Of a stretch of DNA of 37,794 nt, positions 24,788 through 33,798 are shown in pieces (within the stretch, counting starts at the first letter, position 1; each line of letters starts with the position of its first letter). The position numbers and the translations under genes are program-made. The DNA comes from Candidatus Albibeggiatoa sp. nov. BB20 (GTDB lineage Bacteria > Pseudomonadota > Gammaproteobacteria > Beggiatoales > Beggiatoaceae), in NCBI GenBank assembly GCA_016744725.1, contig JADGDW010000016.1:1-37794 (forward strand), given 5' to 3'. Under the pieces are notes generated by a model. The model was not told the origin of the DNA. It saw only the letters and a program-made list of their open reading frames with translations, and made no database searches.

Positions 24788-26794
24788 TTAAAAATAATAT
24801 TTCAAACCCACATACACGCCTCGTCCTTGTCTTACAGGCAAACTATTAAGCTGGCCACGCAGAAATTCAGGCATATAGACTTCTTCATCGAGCAAATTAT
24901 AAATATAGGTATTTAAAGCCAGCGGATTGTTAGACGATAAGCCTAGCCATTGATTTAATTCCAAACTCATATTTAATGTGACCATGTGATAATTATTGGG
25001 AGCAGGATTGACTATTTGCGGTTTGGTTGGGCGCAGTGGATTGGCATGAGCCGCGCGGTAATAAGTATCAAATATACTGATGGAGGTTGCACTATTAAAC
25101 TGGTAACTCGCCCCTAGTTTTATCATCAGATTCGGCATTAACGTAATATTTTTAATCCCTTGTTTATTTTGATTGCTTTGATAGGTGAGGGAACCTGTTA
25201 AGAAAAACTGTTCACTAGGCATCAGTTTTGACTCTAGTTCAATGCCTTGTATGGTCGTTTCTCCTATATTGTCATAATATAATCTTGCTTGATTGGGTAG
25301 TGGCAACGCTGTAATTAAATCTCGTTGCGTACTGTGGTAATAAGTGGTGCTGAATTGGTAGTGTTTAGTGTTATAAAAAACTTGAAAATCATAAGTTTTA
25401 ATCGTTTCAGGCTTTAAATCGGGTGTACCTTGAATCACGGGGGATTGGGCGGCTTTTTCTATTTCAAAGGCGGTGCGATATGCTTCGCTGTATAATATTT
25501 TAATGCCTAATCGTTCTGAAAATTGATAAATAAGTCCTAAACGAGGCATAAAGCTTGAGCTGATACCCTCAGGCTGAACGAATTGGCCACCAAGAATTAA
25601 TTTTGTTTTATCGTTCAATTTGTAGTCAGCTTGTGTATACAGTGTGTACAACGTTTCGTAGTAATCCTCCACCACAGGAAAAACCTGCTGATACAAGCCT
25701 TTAGAGATACCCAATGAATAACCTGTCATATAATGTGCTGTTGCACCGATTAACCAAGAAAATTTATCATTTTCCCAATAGTTGGCCACTTCTAACAATC
25801 CATCTTTGCTTGCTTCTTCCATATTGGCCTGCACGGATTCATAATTTGTTTGGCGTTGGTTGTAAGTTAAATTTGTTTCTAAGTGCCAATTATCGGAAAA
25901 AATATGTTTATAACCAATATCGGCTAAAATCCGTGTGGTTTTCATATCTTTCGCTTGCCAAGACCATTGTGGTATTTCGCCAAAGTGGCGTTGATTTGCT
26001 TTCAGCCAAGTAAAGTCAAAGTTGAGTTGTTTGTAATTTGCATTTAGATAAGCACCCACATTATATTCATCATAATTGGTTTGATTTGCTTCTCCTAATT
26101 CGTCAACCGCTTTAAATTCCCAGCCTTCGGTTTCTTCAAAATAACGTAGCCCACCGGTCAATTTTAAATCGTTGTGTTCATGGTGAGCATAAGCTTCTGT
26201 TGCTCGTGTCCCTAAAGAACCTGCCATCACGTTTATTTCATTGGGATTTTCATCAGTTTTGGTTAGGATATTTATCACGCCCATATACGCATTTGAGCCA
26301 TATAGTACTGAACCAGGCCCACGAATCATTTCGATTTTTTGAATTGCACTCAGAGGAAAAGCAAGATAAATAGGATAATTAAAACCACCCGTCACACTTT
26401 CTTTAAAGGGTCGTCCATTGAGTAATAATAATACTTGTGTATCTAAGCCTCCAAAACTGCCTCTTACTGCGGTTGCATTCTGTGGTAAAACATATATTTC
26501 ACCTAAGTAGGTGCTGGTTAATCGGCCGATGACTTCACGTAAGTTATTTGCACCAAATTTTCTAATTTCTTGTGCGGTGACAACGCTAATGATACCGGGG
26601 GCATCATGAATATTGTCTTGTTTTTTAGAAGCAGTAATCACTTGTAAATCCAGCAAATCTTCTAATGAAAATTGCAATAATTCTTTTGTAGTTAACATGG
26701 TTTCTAAGTCAATAGCACTCGCAGCATAAATAGGGGAATAAGATAGAAACAGGCTTAATAGCAGATAGTTAAAATAATCCTTTGGTTTTTTCAT
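24788..26794 (-). CDS. TonB-dependent outer-membrane receptor
   Basis: Outer-membrane active transporter of 668 aa. The signal peptide MKKPKDYFNYLLLSLFLSY... is cleaved near residue 25 (PIYAASA). A segment LQFSLEDLLDLQVITASKK precedes the plug, as in one large subgroup of such receptors. The plug domain includes NIHDAPGIISVVTAQEIR, LLLLNGRPFKE and the strongly conserved IEMIRGPGSVLYGSNAYMGVINI. A 22-strand barrel makes up the rest and ends in an aromatic C-terminal strand, VYVGLKYYF, as required for barrel assembly. The substrate (siderophore, heme, cobalamin, sugar) cannot be told, and no exbB/exbD/tonB or Fur-like box is adjacent. The ribosome binding site GGGAGGAG upstream is very strong. 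Confidence 0.93.
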   Translation of the reverse strand: MKKPKDYFNYLLLSLFLSYSPIYAASAIDLETMLTTKELLQFSLEDLLDLQVITASKKQDNIHDAPGIISVVTAQEIRKFGANNLREVIGRLTSTYLGEIYVLPQNATAVRGSFGGLDTQVLLLLNGRPFKESVTGGFNYPIYLAFPLSAIQKIEMIRGPGSVLYGSNAYMGVINILTKTDENPNEINVMAGSLGTRATEAYAHHEHNDLKLTGGLRYFEETEGWEFKAVDELGEANQTNYDEYNVGAYLNANYKQLNFDFTWLKANQRHFGEIPQWSWQAKDMKTTRILADIGYKHIFSDNWHLETNLTYNQRQTNYESVQANMEEASKDGLLEVANYWENDKFSWLIGATAHYMTGYSLGISKGLYQQVFPVVEDYYETLYTLYTQADYKLNDKTKLILGGQFVQPEGISSSFMPRLGLIYQFSERLGIKILYSEAYRTAFEIEKAAQSPVIQGTPDLKPETIKTYDFQVFYNTKHYQFSTTYYHSTQRDLITALPLPNQARLYYDNIGETTIQGIELESKLMPSEQFFLTGSLTYQSNQNKQGIKNITLMPNLMIKLGASYQFNSATSISIFDTYYRAAHANPLRPTKPQIVNPAPNNYHMVTLNMSLELNQWLGLSSNNPLALNTYIYNLLDEEVYMPEFLRGQLNSLPVRQGRGVYVGLKYYF

Positions 26795-26981
26795 GTTTTA
26801 CTCCTCCCTTGATAGATGGCTTACCACCAATAGCTCGTTTTTAACAAGCAAACAAACTTAAGTATATCATGAGGTTTGTAAAAAATAGTACAAGTCTAGC
26901 GGGTTGTTGAAAATGAATGCTTTAAACTGAAAAGTTGAAGTATTGATAAAGAGCATTGGCTCTAAATCACAGGTGAGATTA

Positions 26982-29477
26982 TCATTGCTGGCTCAGTATT
27001 GTTAGGTCTTTGTCACGTAAGTGGTAGCCCGTTTCGTTGATGAGTTTTTCGGCTTGGTTTCGATGTTCAATGGCTTTGTCTTTGTCGCCTGTTATCAGTT
27101 CATAGCGGCACATTGCTAAATGCCAGTCGGTTGCGTACCGTTTCATTTTGCAGCGTTCAATGATGTCGTGGGCTTCGTCTAGGTCGGGTTTTGCGGCTTT
27201 AAGGTTTTGTTGTTGTAAATGGAAGTTTGCACGGTCTATGAGGAACATGGGTAAATATTGAATTTTTCCAGCTTTGCGTATGGCTGTGACGGCTTCGTCA
27301 AAATAGCTTATTGCTTGTGCTGATTTAAGGGCTTGATAGCAACGGGCTAGGGTTAATTTATCTTTAGCAATATCTTGTAAAAAATTAGTTTGTTGTGATA
27401 TTTCTAACCCATATTCCCCACGTTGCAATACATGTTCAATATCGGCTGTGGTTGGGGCTTGGTCTAGCAATAAAGTGCAATAATAAAATCCAGTGCCTGA
27501 AGATAAATATTGATTGCCTCGATTTTGTTCTAATTTTTCCGCTTGTTGAAAAGACGGTAAAGCCTCTGCTAGTTGCCCTTGAAGGTGTAAACAGCTTGCA
27601 AGATAGGCATGACTTTTTATTTGTTCAAAATCATCGCCACTTTGTTGGGCATAATCAATCGCTAATTGTGCGTTTTCAGTCGCCTGTTGTAACGATCCTA
27701 ATGCTAAATGTAGCTCTACAAGATTTAGTGCTGTGGTTGAAGCATTTTCCCAGTCTTTCAGTTTTTGCCTTAATTTTAAATCAGCTTGCCTTGGTTCAAG
27801 TGCTTCGTTTAAACGCCCTAATGACATCAAACAAAATGAGGCTTCTGATAATAAAAATCCTTGTGCAGATTCAGATAAACCTTGTACAGAATGTGACCAA
27901 TTTTGAGGAAAAAATCCTGCAATGGCTATTAAATCTTGGTTGTAAGCCCCGAGTTTGTTTAAGCTATAAGCTTCTTTACCACCTCTTTCAATTCTCTCAT
28001 AATAAACATTATCCAGAGCCCTTTGATATTCCTCAGCCAAACAACCATGTTTTACGGCATGATATAAAGGCTCTAAACCTGTTAAGCCTTCGGGATGATA
28101 TTCATTAGGTAAATCTTCATAATATTCAAATAATACATAATGGGCTTTTTTATATTCTGCGGGTTTGGTTTTCTTGAAATGTTCAGCAAAATAACTACGG
28201 ATTAAAGGATGTGTATCCCATGCAACCCGTTCTTTATCTTGCATTTTAATAGATAATAAACCCGCCGTTTCTAAATTGTCATAGATTTCATCAAGCTTTC
28301 CTTGCTTTTGCCAACTTCTCAATTGAAAAGCATAAGGCAAATCATATAACAACATATCAAACTCATCTTTTTGCATCGCTTGGTCAAATAAACCTAACAA
28401 GTGCATAAAAATAGATTCAGGACGTTTCTTTTTACCCCATCTTTGTATATAAAAATCTAATATTTCATGAACGATGTCGCTGAACTCTTTAGCTTCCCAC
28501 AAATGCGGTAACTGGTCGCGCAATTCCAAATGCCCATTCAATTCCGTTTTCACCAAATGACCTAATAAAACCAAACTCAAAGCATGACCATGTAAATCCG
28601 CACTCACCGCCTCACCTTGCAATCGCTCAAGCCATTCATTTTCTGAGTTTTTCCACTTAATTTTTTGTTTAGTATCCTTCGCGCCTAATTCCTTCAACAA
28701 CTTCATGCCATCCGCATCCGATAAATTATCTAGCGACATCGCCACATAACGCGATTCATCCCATTTTTCAAATTCCTGCAACGGCAAACGCGACGTAACA
28801 ATAATCAAGCTTGGACTTTTTACCAAACCATTCCGATGCACCGACTTTAAAAACGTTGTCATCGCCATATCTTGCAACTCGCCGCTAAAGGATTTCAAAC
28901 CTTGAGGATATTGCAAAGTTTCCATACCATCCAACACCAACAAACTCGGCTGCTTTTGTAAAATTTGTGCTAACGACTGCGCTTTTGCCACATCATCTTG
29001 CGGAATATCCTGCGCTTTAACCCCAAAATGTCCTAATACTTGAATAAAAAAATCACTACTGCCCGTTTGACGCTGCTGCCCATCCTGATTATGAAACGAC
29101 CACGCAAAGGCTTTGTCTAAATCTTTATACTTTTTATTACGCAAATCATCCAACCAGCGATACAACAACGCAGACTTTCCCGCACCACCCACCGCATGAA
29201 TCCACACCAAATCACGATTATCTTTATTCAATGCTCTGGTTAAAGCGGCTAAATTTTTGGTTCGTCCGAATAAAATATTATTGGGAGGCAAAGGCAGGCG
29301 GGATAAATCATAAGTGCCTTCTTTTAAGAACGGTTTAGGCTTTTTAATTTTAGAATTGATGAGTTTAAGAAAATATGGAATAAGCAAAACCAAAAGTCCA
29401 ATCACAACACCGACAACAATGTTGGTTAAACTTTCTGGGCTTGTTATTGACTCTATAAAAGATTTATCTTGTTCCAT
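26982..29477 (-). CDS. membrane-anchored STAND (NB-ARC-like) ATPase with TPR domain
   Basis: An 831-aa signal-transduction ATPase. One N-terminal transmembrane segment lies at about 19-40 (NIVVGVVIGLLVLLIPYFL). Then NNILFGRTKNLAALTRAL starts the nucleotide-binding domain, with Walker A HAVGGAGKSALL near 94-105, Walker B PSLLVLDGMET near 177-187 and a sensor-like SLIIVTSRLP. A winged-helix region contains a DTHPLIRSYFAEHF motif like the MHD region of NB-ARC proteins. From about residue 530 to the end there are TPR-like helical repeats (SFCLMSLGRLNEALEPRQA, SHAYLASCLHLQGQLAEAL). Such proteins act as ligand-triggered oligomerising sensors, and several families are anti-phage systems. There is no obvious nuclease or protease effector; the transmembrane segment could be the effector or an anchor. 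The gene is single, flanked by MITE D and the receptor gene. Confidence 0.82.
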   Translation of the reverse strand: MEQDKSFIESITSPESLTNIVVGVVIGLLVLLIPYFLKLINSKIKKPKPFLKEGTYDLSRLPLPPNNILFGRTKNLAALTRALNKDNRDLVWIHAVGGAGKSALLYRWLDDLRNKKYKDLDKAFAWSFHNQDGQQRQTGSSDFFIQVLGHFGVKAQDIPQDDVAKAQSLAQILQKQPSLLVLDGMETLQYPQGLKSFSGELQDMAMTTFLKSVHRNGLVKSPSLIIVTSRLPLQEFEKWDESRYVAMSLDNLSDADGMKLLKELGAKDTKQKIKWKNSENEWLERLQGEAVSADLHGHALSLVLLGHLVKTELNGHLELRDQLPHLWEAKEFSDIVHEILDFYIQRWGKKKRPESIFMHLLGLFDQAMQKDEFDMLLYDLPYAFQLRSWQKQGKLDEIYDNLETAGLLSIKMQDKERVAWDTHPLIRSYFAEHFKKTKPAEYKKAHYVLFEYYEDLPNEYHPEGLTGLEPLYHAVKHGCLAEEYQRALDNVYYERIERGGKEAYSLNKLGAYNQDLIAIAGFFPQNWSHSVQGLSESAQGFLLSEASFCLMSLGRLNEALEPRQADLKLRQKLKDWENASTTALNLVELHLALGSLQQATENAQLAIDYAQQSGDDFEQIKSHAYLASCLHLQGQLAEALPSFQQAEKLEQNRGNQYLSSGTGFYYCTLLLDQAPTTADIEHVLQRGEYGLEISQQTNFLQDIAKDKLTLARCYQALKSAQAISYFDEAVTAIRKAGKIQYLPMFLIDRANFHLQQQNLKAAKPDLDEAHDIIERCKMKRYATDWHLAMCRYELITGDKDKAIEHRNQAEKLINETGYHLRDKDLTILSQQ

Positions 29478-29535
29478 AATGACAAACCACGGCGTTATTA
29501 ATTAAAACAATTATAACCCAAGTTTTGCCGTGAAA

Positions 29536-29651
29536 TATAGTCAATTCAGTCTTGAGTGCGAGGACTGGCAGTCCTGAAACTCTTTAAATATTAATCACTT
29601 TCAAAAATAAGGACTGCCAGTCCTGTATCACTTTAAAATAAAACGACTATA
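29536..29651 (-). mobile_element. MITE copy D
   Basis: A 116-base copy from TATAGTC to GACTATA. Palindromic cores are AGGACTGGCAGTCCT at 29561-29575 and AGGACTGCCAGTCCT at 29610-29624; the conserved long end is on the right. It lies between the STAND gene and the hybrid kinase gene. Confidence 0.85.
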
Positions 29652-29672
29652 CAACCCAAACCATCAATAATG

Positions 29673-31967
29673 TTATGAAAACTCAGGCTGTTTCCAAACC
29701 AACAACGAGCCAATATCTTGCAACAAATCATTCATTTCATAACTGCCTTTCTGCAATACCAACTTAGCTTGATCCTGTAGCGTCTCGGTTTCAGTCGAAG
29801 TTAAATCTTTAGCCGTCAATACAATAATCGGAATATTACGCCATGTTTTATGCCGATGAACATGTTGCAAAAAGCTAAAACCATCCATCTCAGGCATCAT
29901 CAAATCCAATAAAATCAAATCAGGCTGAAACATATCCAAACTCTGCAACGCCGCTTTTCCATGACAAGCCGTCATCACCTCACATGCAGTTTTCGATAAA
30001 ATTTTCTGCATCAAACTCAAAGTATTCACATCATCCTCCACCACCAAAATCCGATGATGCGATTCAATCAGCGTCAAATTAAACATCCGATTCATGGTCT
30101 GCTCAATGCTCGACTCCGCCCCAGCAAAATGACAACTCAACGGAAGCCGAACCTGAAAACGACTACCCGCACCCAACTGACTCGACAAACTAACCTCACC
30201 GCCCAACAACTCCGTAAACTGCTTAACAATACTCAATCCCAAACCTGTGCCGCCATATTTACGTGTAGTCGAATTATCCGCTTGAGTAAACGAATTAAAA
30301 ATATTAACCTGCGCTTTCGGTGAAATACCAATTCCCGAATCAGACACCTGAAATGTCAACCAATCCTGTCCCGACTCCTGCTCATGACGAACCGATAAAT
30401 GCACCATACCCTGCTGAGTAAACTTAGTGGCATTACTCAATAAATTGAGCAAAATCTGTTTTAACTTATTCTCATCGGTATTGATGTCACATAAAGTCTT
30501 AGGATAATCTATATGTAATTGATTATGTTGTTCATCAATCTGAGGTGAAATCATCTGCTCTAAGCTTTTAATAAAACGAGCAAATGGCACAAGCTGCTTA
30601 TCCAAAGCCATCTTACCCGCTTCAATTTTGGACAAATCTAGCACCTGACTGACCAAGGTTAATAAATGCTGCCCAGAATGACTGATTTTCTCCAAATCAT
30701 TTACAAAATCTTGCAACCCTTCATCACTTGCATCTTCTTGTAAAATCTCACTATAACCAATAATCGCATTCAATGGGGTGCGTAACTCATGACTCATATT
30801 GGCCAGAAACTGACTTTTCGCAATATTCGCCGACTCCGCCTGCTCCTTAGCCTGAGCCAAATGCTGTGCATCATGTTCCAAACGTAGCGCATAAGTCTGC
30901 AATTGCTGCTGATGGCGAGACAGGTGGCGCACCATTTTATCAAACGATTTCGCCAACAAACCAAACTCATCTTGACGACGCATATTAAGCTGCACATCAA
31001 AGTTTTTTTGGCCTAACTGTCTGGTTGCTAAAATAATATCATGTAAAGGTTTAGCCACCAAATGATGCAAAAACACATACAACAAGACAAACACAGTCGC
31101 CAAAATAATAGCACCAAAGAGTAAAATCAATTGTGCGGTTTCCCATGCAATCTGACCTAAAATGGCTTGAGGTAAAGTGACGGCTAAAAACCATTGATTC
31201 GACTGCAAACGAGTGCTGACAATATATTGTTTTGTTTCAGGATGCCAAATTGCTTGAGTTTCCGTAAAACTTAAACGCGGTGCTTGTTGAGATGGAACAC
31301 GATTCATTACCTGTTTTTGAGCATTGTATAAAAACCGCTGGGCATCAAATAAATTATTTAACTGATTTAAAACAGGCTGTATATCAAACTGTGCCAACAC
31401 AACAAATTGCAATTGATGTTGTTTATAAATCGGTTGAAACACACTGACCCACGCTTGATTTAGCTCATAACTAAGCTCCTGTTTCCACCGCAATGGCTGA
31501 TGTTTAAGCGTGTATAGTGGAAAGCCGACTGCGTTTTTATCTAATGTTTGCTGTTGGCAGTCTAAATCCAATTGCCAATGTTCTGAAGGATTGAGCAATG
31601 ACAAACGTAGATTAGGCTGTTGTGATTCAGATACAATATTTTTTAGAATCTGTAAGGCGTTTTGAGTGTCAATATTTTGATTGCTGCAAACAAGAGTATG
31701 TTCTAAATGCTGATTGGTTTGTAAGCGTTGTTGAATCATGCTGACATGCTGTGCAAAATGCTTAAACGAAGTGTCTAACAAAATCCCCTGCTGCGTCACC
31801 TCATGTTGCAATTGTTGCATGGTTTGATTGCGAATATTCGTTGCAATATGGCTGTAGCCAAACACAGCGGTGAGCGTCACGATTAAAATAATACCCATTG
31901 CCAAGCGTTTAAAAACTGTTCCTATGATTGTTTCTTCAACAAAGTGATGGACATTCTGTTGCGCCAT
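29673..31967 (-). CDS. hybrid sensor histidine kinase/response regulator
   Basis: Inner-membrane sensor kinase. Transmembrane segment 1 (LAMGIILIVTLTAVFGYS) and segment 2 (LILLFGAIILATVFVLLYVF, about residue 280) enclose a periplasmic domain of about 230 residues, likely Cache-like. HAMP follows (AKPLHDIILATRQLG), then a coiled coil, HisKA with the phospho-His in MSHELRTPLNAIIGYSEIL (about residue 393), and HATPase with NLLSNATKF, DSGIGIS and GGTGLGLSI. The C-terminal receiver has VVEDDVNTL and the phospho-Asp in LILLDLMMPEMDG near residue 688. No DNA-binding regulator is adjacent, so the output partner is unknown. The start at 31967 is chosen because GAGGA lies nine bases upstream; in-frame ATGs at 32009 and 31997 lack such a site. 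Two Fur-like boxes lie 150-225 bases upstream. Confidence 0.9.
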   Translation of the reverse strand: MAQQNVHHFVEETIIGTVFKRLAMGIILIVTLTAVFGYSHIATNIRNQTMQQLQHEVTQQGILLDTSFKHFAQHVSMIQQRLQTNQHLEHTLVCSNQNIDTQNALQILKNIVSESQQPNLRLSLLNPSEHWQLDLDCQQQTLDKNAVGFPLYTLKHQPLRWKQELSYELNQAWVSVFQPIYKQHQLQFVVLAQFDIQPVLNQLNNLFDAQRFLYNAQKQVMNRVPSQQAPRLSFTETQAIWHPETKQYIVSTRLQSNQWFLAVTLPQAILGQIAWETAQLILLFGAIILATVFVLLYVFLHHLVAKPLHDIILATRQLGQKNFDVQLNMRRQDEFGLLAKSFDKMVRHLSRHQQQLQTYALRLEHDAQHLAQAKEQAESANIAKSQFLANMSHELRTPLNAIIGYSEILQEDASDEGLQDFVNDLEKISHSGQHLLTLVSQVLDLSKIEAGKMALDKQLVPFARFIKSLEQMISPQIDEQHNQLHIDYPKTLCDINTDENKLKQILLNLLSNATKFTQQGMVHLSVRHEQESGQDWLTFQVSDSGIGISPKAQVNIFNSFTQADNSTTRKYGGTGLGLSIVKQFTELLGGEVSLSSQLGAGSRFQVRLPLSCHFAGAESSIEQTMNRMFNLTLIESHHRILVVEDDVNTLSLMQKILSKTACEVMTACHGKAALQSLDMFQPDLILLDLMMPEMDGFSFLQHVHRHKTWRNIPIIVLTAKDLTSTETETLQDQAKLVLQKGSYEMNDLLQDIGSLLVWKQPEFS

Positions 31968-32119
31968 GTTAAAAAATCCTCGTGGTATCTCTTTCATATT
32001 TTCAGTCAATCAAAGCAAAATGCAGATTGTGTATAGACTCCATGCAATCAATAAATCAGTATTAGGTCAGGGTAAAATGTAGAACATGATGGTTTATTAA
32101 ACGTATTGCATATTACAAA

Positions 32120-32138
32120 AATGATAATTATTCGCATT
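32120..32138. promoter_or_regulatory. Fur-box-like site 1
   Basis: AATGATAATTATTCGCATT fits the extended Fur binding pattern of overlapping NATAAT / ATTATC units and ends in the CGCATT variant often found at iron-regulated promoters. It lies about 150 bases before the kinase start. Confidence 0.45.
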
Positions 32139-32172
32139 TGAAAAATATTATAGATTCTCATATCTAATGTCA

Positions 32173-32191
32173 AATGATTATTATTCTTATT
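32173..32191. promoter_or_regulatory. Fur-box-like site 2
   Basis: AATGATTATTATTCTTATT is a second Fur-like match, 53 bases from site 1 and in the same orientation. Paired sites make chance less likely than for one alone, though the region is AT-rich. Confidence 0.4.
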
Positions 32192-32502
32192 TGTGATTTT
32201 GTAATGATAGAGCTCAGAACAGGACATAAGGTAAGTGAATAGAGGTATAAGAAAAACAAGAGTTGAGCAAAGATAAGTGAGTAACATACGAAGTTCCTCA
32301 ACAAAATATGCGCCTCATGAATCTATTAGAATTGCTCCATGAAGATTTATGCAGTTTAAAGTAGTCATCTGCAAGGTCTGTCTTATTATCAAATCTGGAT
32401 AATCTTTTATTAAACCGCATATTGATTGATATTTTTTGCTTTCAATATAAAGAAAATGGTGTGAAATATTGACAGAACGGAATGGTATAAATAGTATTTA
32501 AG

Positions 32503-32538
32503 AAGGATTACCTACTTGTTATAAAGCTGGTAATCCTT
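32503..32538 (-). terminator. hairpin terminating the pcnB-hisB-hisH unit
   Basis: AAGGATTACC at 32503-32512 and GGTAATCCTT at 32529-32538 form a perfect 10-base stem with a 16-base loop, beginning 10 bases past the hisH stop. On the minus strand it is followed by a short T-containing run (CTTAAATA), so it is probably a terminator. Confidence 0.65.
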
Positions 32539-32548
32539 GTTGGTTAGT

Positions 32549-33187
32549 CTACCAAGTCAGAAAATTTTCCAACAATTTCAAACCTGCATGCTGGCTTTTT
32601 TCAGGGTGAAATTGCACTGCAAATAAATTGTCTTGTGCAATCACAGAAGTGTAATCAATACCGTAGCTGGTTTGGCCTGCGATGTGGGCTTTATCTTGTG
32701 TATCTACATAATAACTATGCACAAAATAAAAACGGCTGTTGTCCTCAATCCCTTTCCATAATGGATGTGCTTGAGTTTGCTTAACTTGATTCCAACCCAT
32801 TTGCGGAATTTTTAATTTTTCCTGAGTGGCACTATCAATCAACGGTGTTGGAAAATGTATGACTGACCCTTGAATCAAATCAAAGCCTTGTGTGCCACCA
32901 TTTTCTTCGCTCGAAGTCAATAGTGTTTGCAAACCCAAACAAATTCCTAAAAATGGTTTTTCCACCATGGCCTGCTTGATTACGTCGTACAAGTGAGTCT
33001 CGTGCAATAATTGCATACAATTACCCATCGCACCTTGTCCAGGGAAAACCACTTTATCTGCTTGTAAAATTTCATCTGCCTGACGGCTGACTTGCACTTG
33101 CCAAGCATCATTTGCAACATGTTCTAAGGCTTTGCTGACAGAGCGCAAGTTACTCATGCCATAATCAATCACAACAACCTTTTTCAT
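32549..33187 (-). CDS. hisH: imidazole glycerol phosphate synthase subunit HisH
   Basis: Glutaminase subunit of the HisFH synthase in histidine biosynthesis. It releases ammonia for HisF, which forms imidazole glycerol phosphate and AICAR from PRFAR. Class I glutaminase features: VVIDYGMSNLRSV at the start, VFPGQGAMGNC, the nucleophile in FLGICLGLQTL, and the His-Glu pair in FAVQFHPEKSQHAG. The length of 212 aa is typical. Its ATG overlaps the hisB stop by one base (TAATG), so translation is coupled. hisA and hisF do not follow; the unit ends at a terminator. Confidence 0.96.
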   Translation of the reverse strand: MKKVVVIDYGMSNLRSVSKALEHVANDAWQVQVSRQADEILQADKVVFPGQGAMGNCMQLLHETHLYDVIKQAMVEKPFLGICLGLQTLLTSSEENGGTQGFDLIQGSVIHFPTPLIDSATQEKLKIPQMGWNQVKQTQAHPLWKGIEDNSRFYFVHSYYVDTQDKAHIAGQTSYGIDYTSVIAQDNLFAVQFHPEKSQHAGLKLLENFLTW

Positions 33188-33798
33188 TACAAACGTCCCT
33201 TTGTCGATGGCATCATGTTTTGCATACGGCTATCGGGTTCAACCGCCATGCGTAAAGCGCGACCAAATGCTTTGAATACTGTTTCAATAATATGGTGACT
33301 ATTACGTCCGCGTAAATTATCAATGTGCAAGGTGACCAATGCGTGATTCACAAAACCTTGGAAAAATTCCCGAAATAATTCCACATCAAAATCACCAATT
33401 CTCTCAGTTGGAAATTCTAAATGATATTCCAAACCCGGACGACCAGAGCAATCTAACACTACACGCGACAAGGCCTCATCTAATGGTACATAGGCATGAC
33501 CATAACGATAAATACCTTTTTTATCACCTAATGCTTTGTTAAAGGCTTGACCGAGTGTGATGCCAATGTCTTCAACTGTGTGATGCGCATCAATCTGTAG
33601 ATCGCCATTGGCTTGAATATCCAAATCCATCAAACCATGTCGGGCAATTTGATCCATCATATGATCTAAAAAAGGTACGCCCGTTTGAAATTGGGCTTTG
33701 CCTGTGCCATCTAAATTGAGGCTGACACTGATTTGAGTTTCTAAGGTATCTCGTTTGATGCTGGCACAACGCTCAGCAGGTTTATTATGCTTCTTCAT
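33187..33798 (-). CDS. hisB: imidazoleglycerol-phosphate dehydratase HisB
   Basis: Monofunctional IGP dehydratase, step six of histidine biosynthesis, producing imidazole acetol phosphate. Metal-binding motifs are in the expected order: FLDHMMDQIARHG, DAHHTVEDIGI, SGRPGL, HALVTLHIDNLRGRNSHHIIE and FKAFGRALRMAV. The length of 203 aa corresponds to the dehydratase alone, without the N-terminal phosphatase fused to it in enterics. The start overlaps the end of pcnB by 14 bases and the stop overlaps hisH by one, so all three are on one message. Confidence 0.96.
   Translation of the reverse strand: MKKHNKPAERCASIKRDTLETQISVSLNLDGTGKAQFQTGVPFLDHMMDQIARHGLMDLDIQANGDLQIDAHHTVEDIGITLGQAFNKALGDKKGIYRYGHAYVPLDEALSRVVLDCSGRPGLEYHLEFPTERIGDFDVELFREFFQGFVNHALVTLHIDNLRGRNSHHIIETVFKAFGRALRMAVEPDSRMQNMMPSTKGRL

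Larger units (their letters stand above)
32010..32548. other. 539-base intergenic region with Fur-like boxes
   Basis: Between hisH (minus) and the hybrid kinase (minus). It contains two Fur-box-like sites and, at its right edge, the hisH terminator hairpin. A 79-codon minus-strand frame at 32048-32287 is low-complexity and hydrophobic, covers both boxes and lacks a ribosome binding site; it is not called. Nothing else is recognised. Confidence 0.5.

Noticed and set aside
27395..28108. 237-codon plus-strand frame inside the STAND gene
   Set aside because: Antisense to a clear TPR-coding region, with no domain, signal or ribosome binding site.
32048..32287. 79-codon hydrophobic minus-strand frame
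   Set aside because: Low-complexity AT-rich sequence covering both Fur-like boxes, no ribosome binding site, no recognisable protein.
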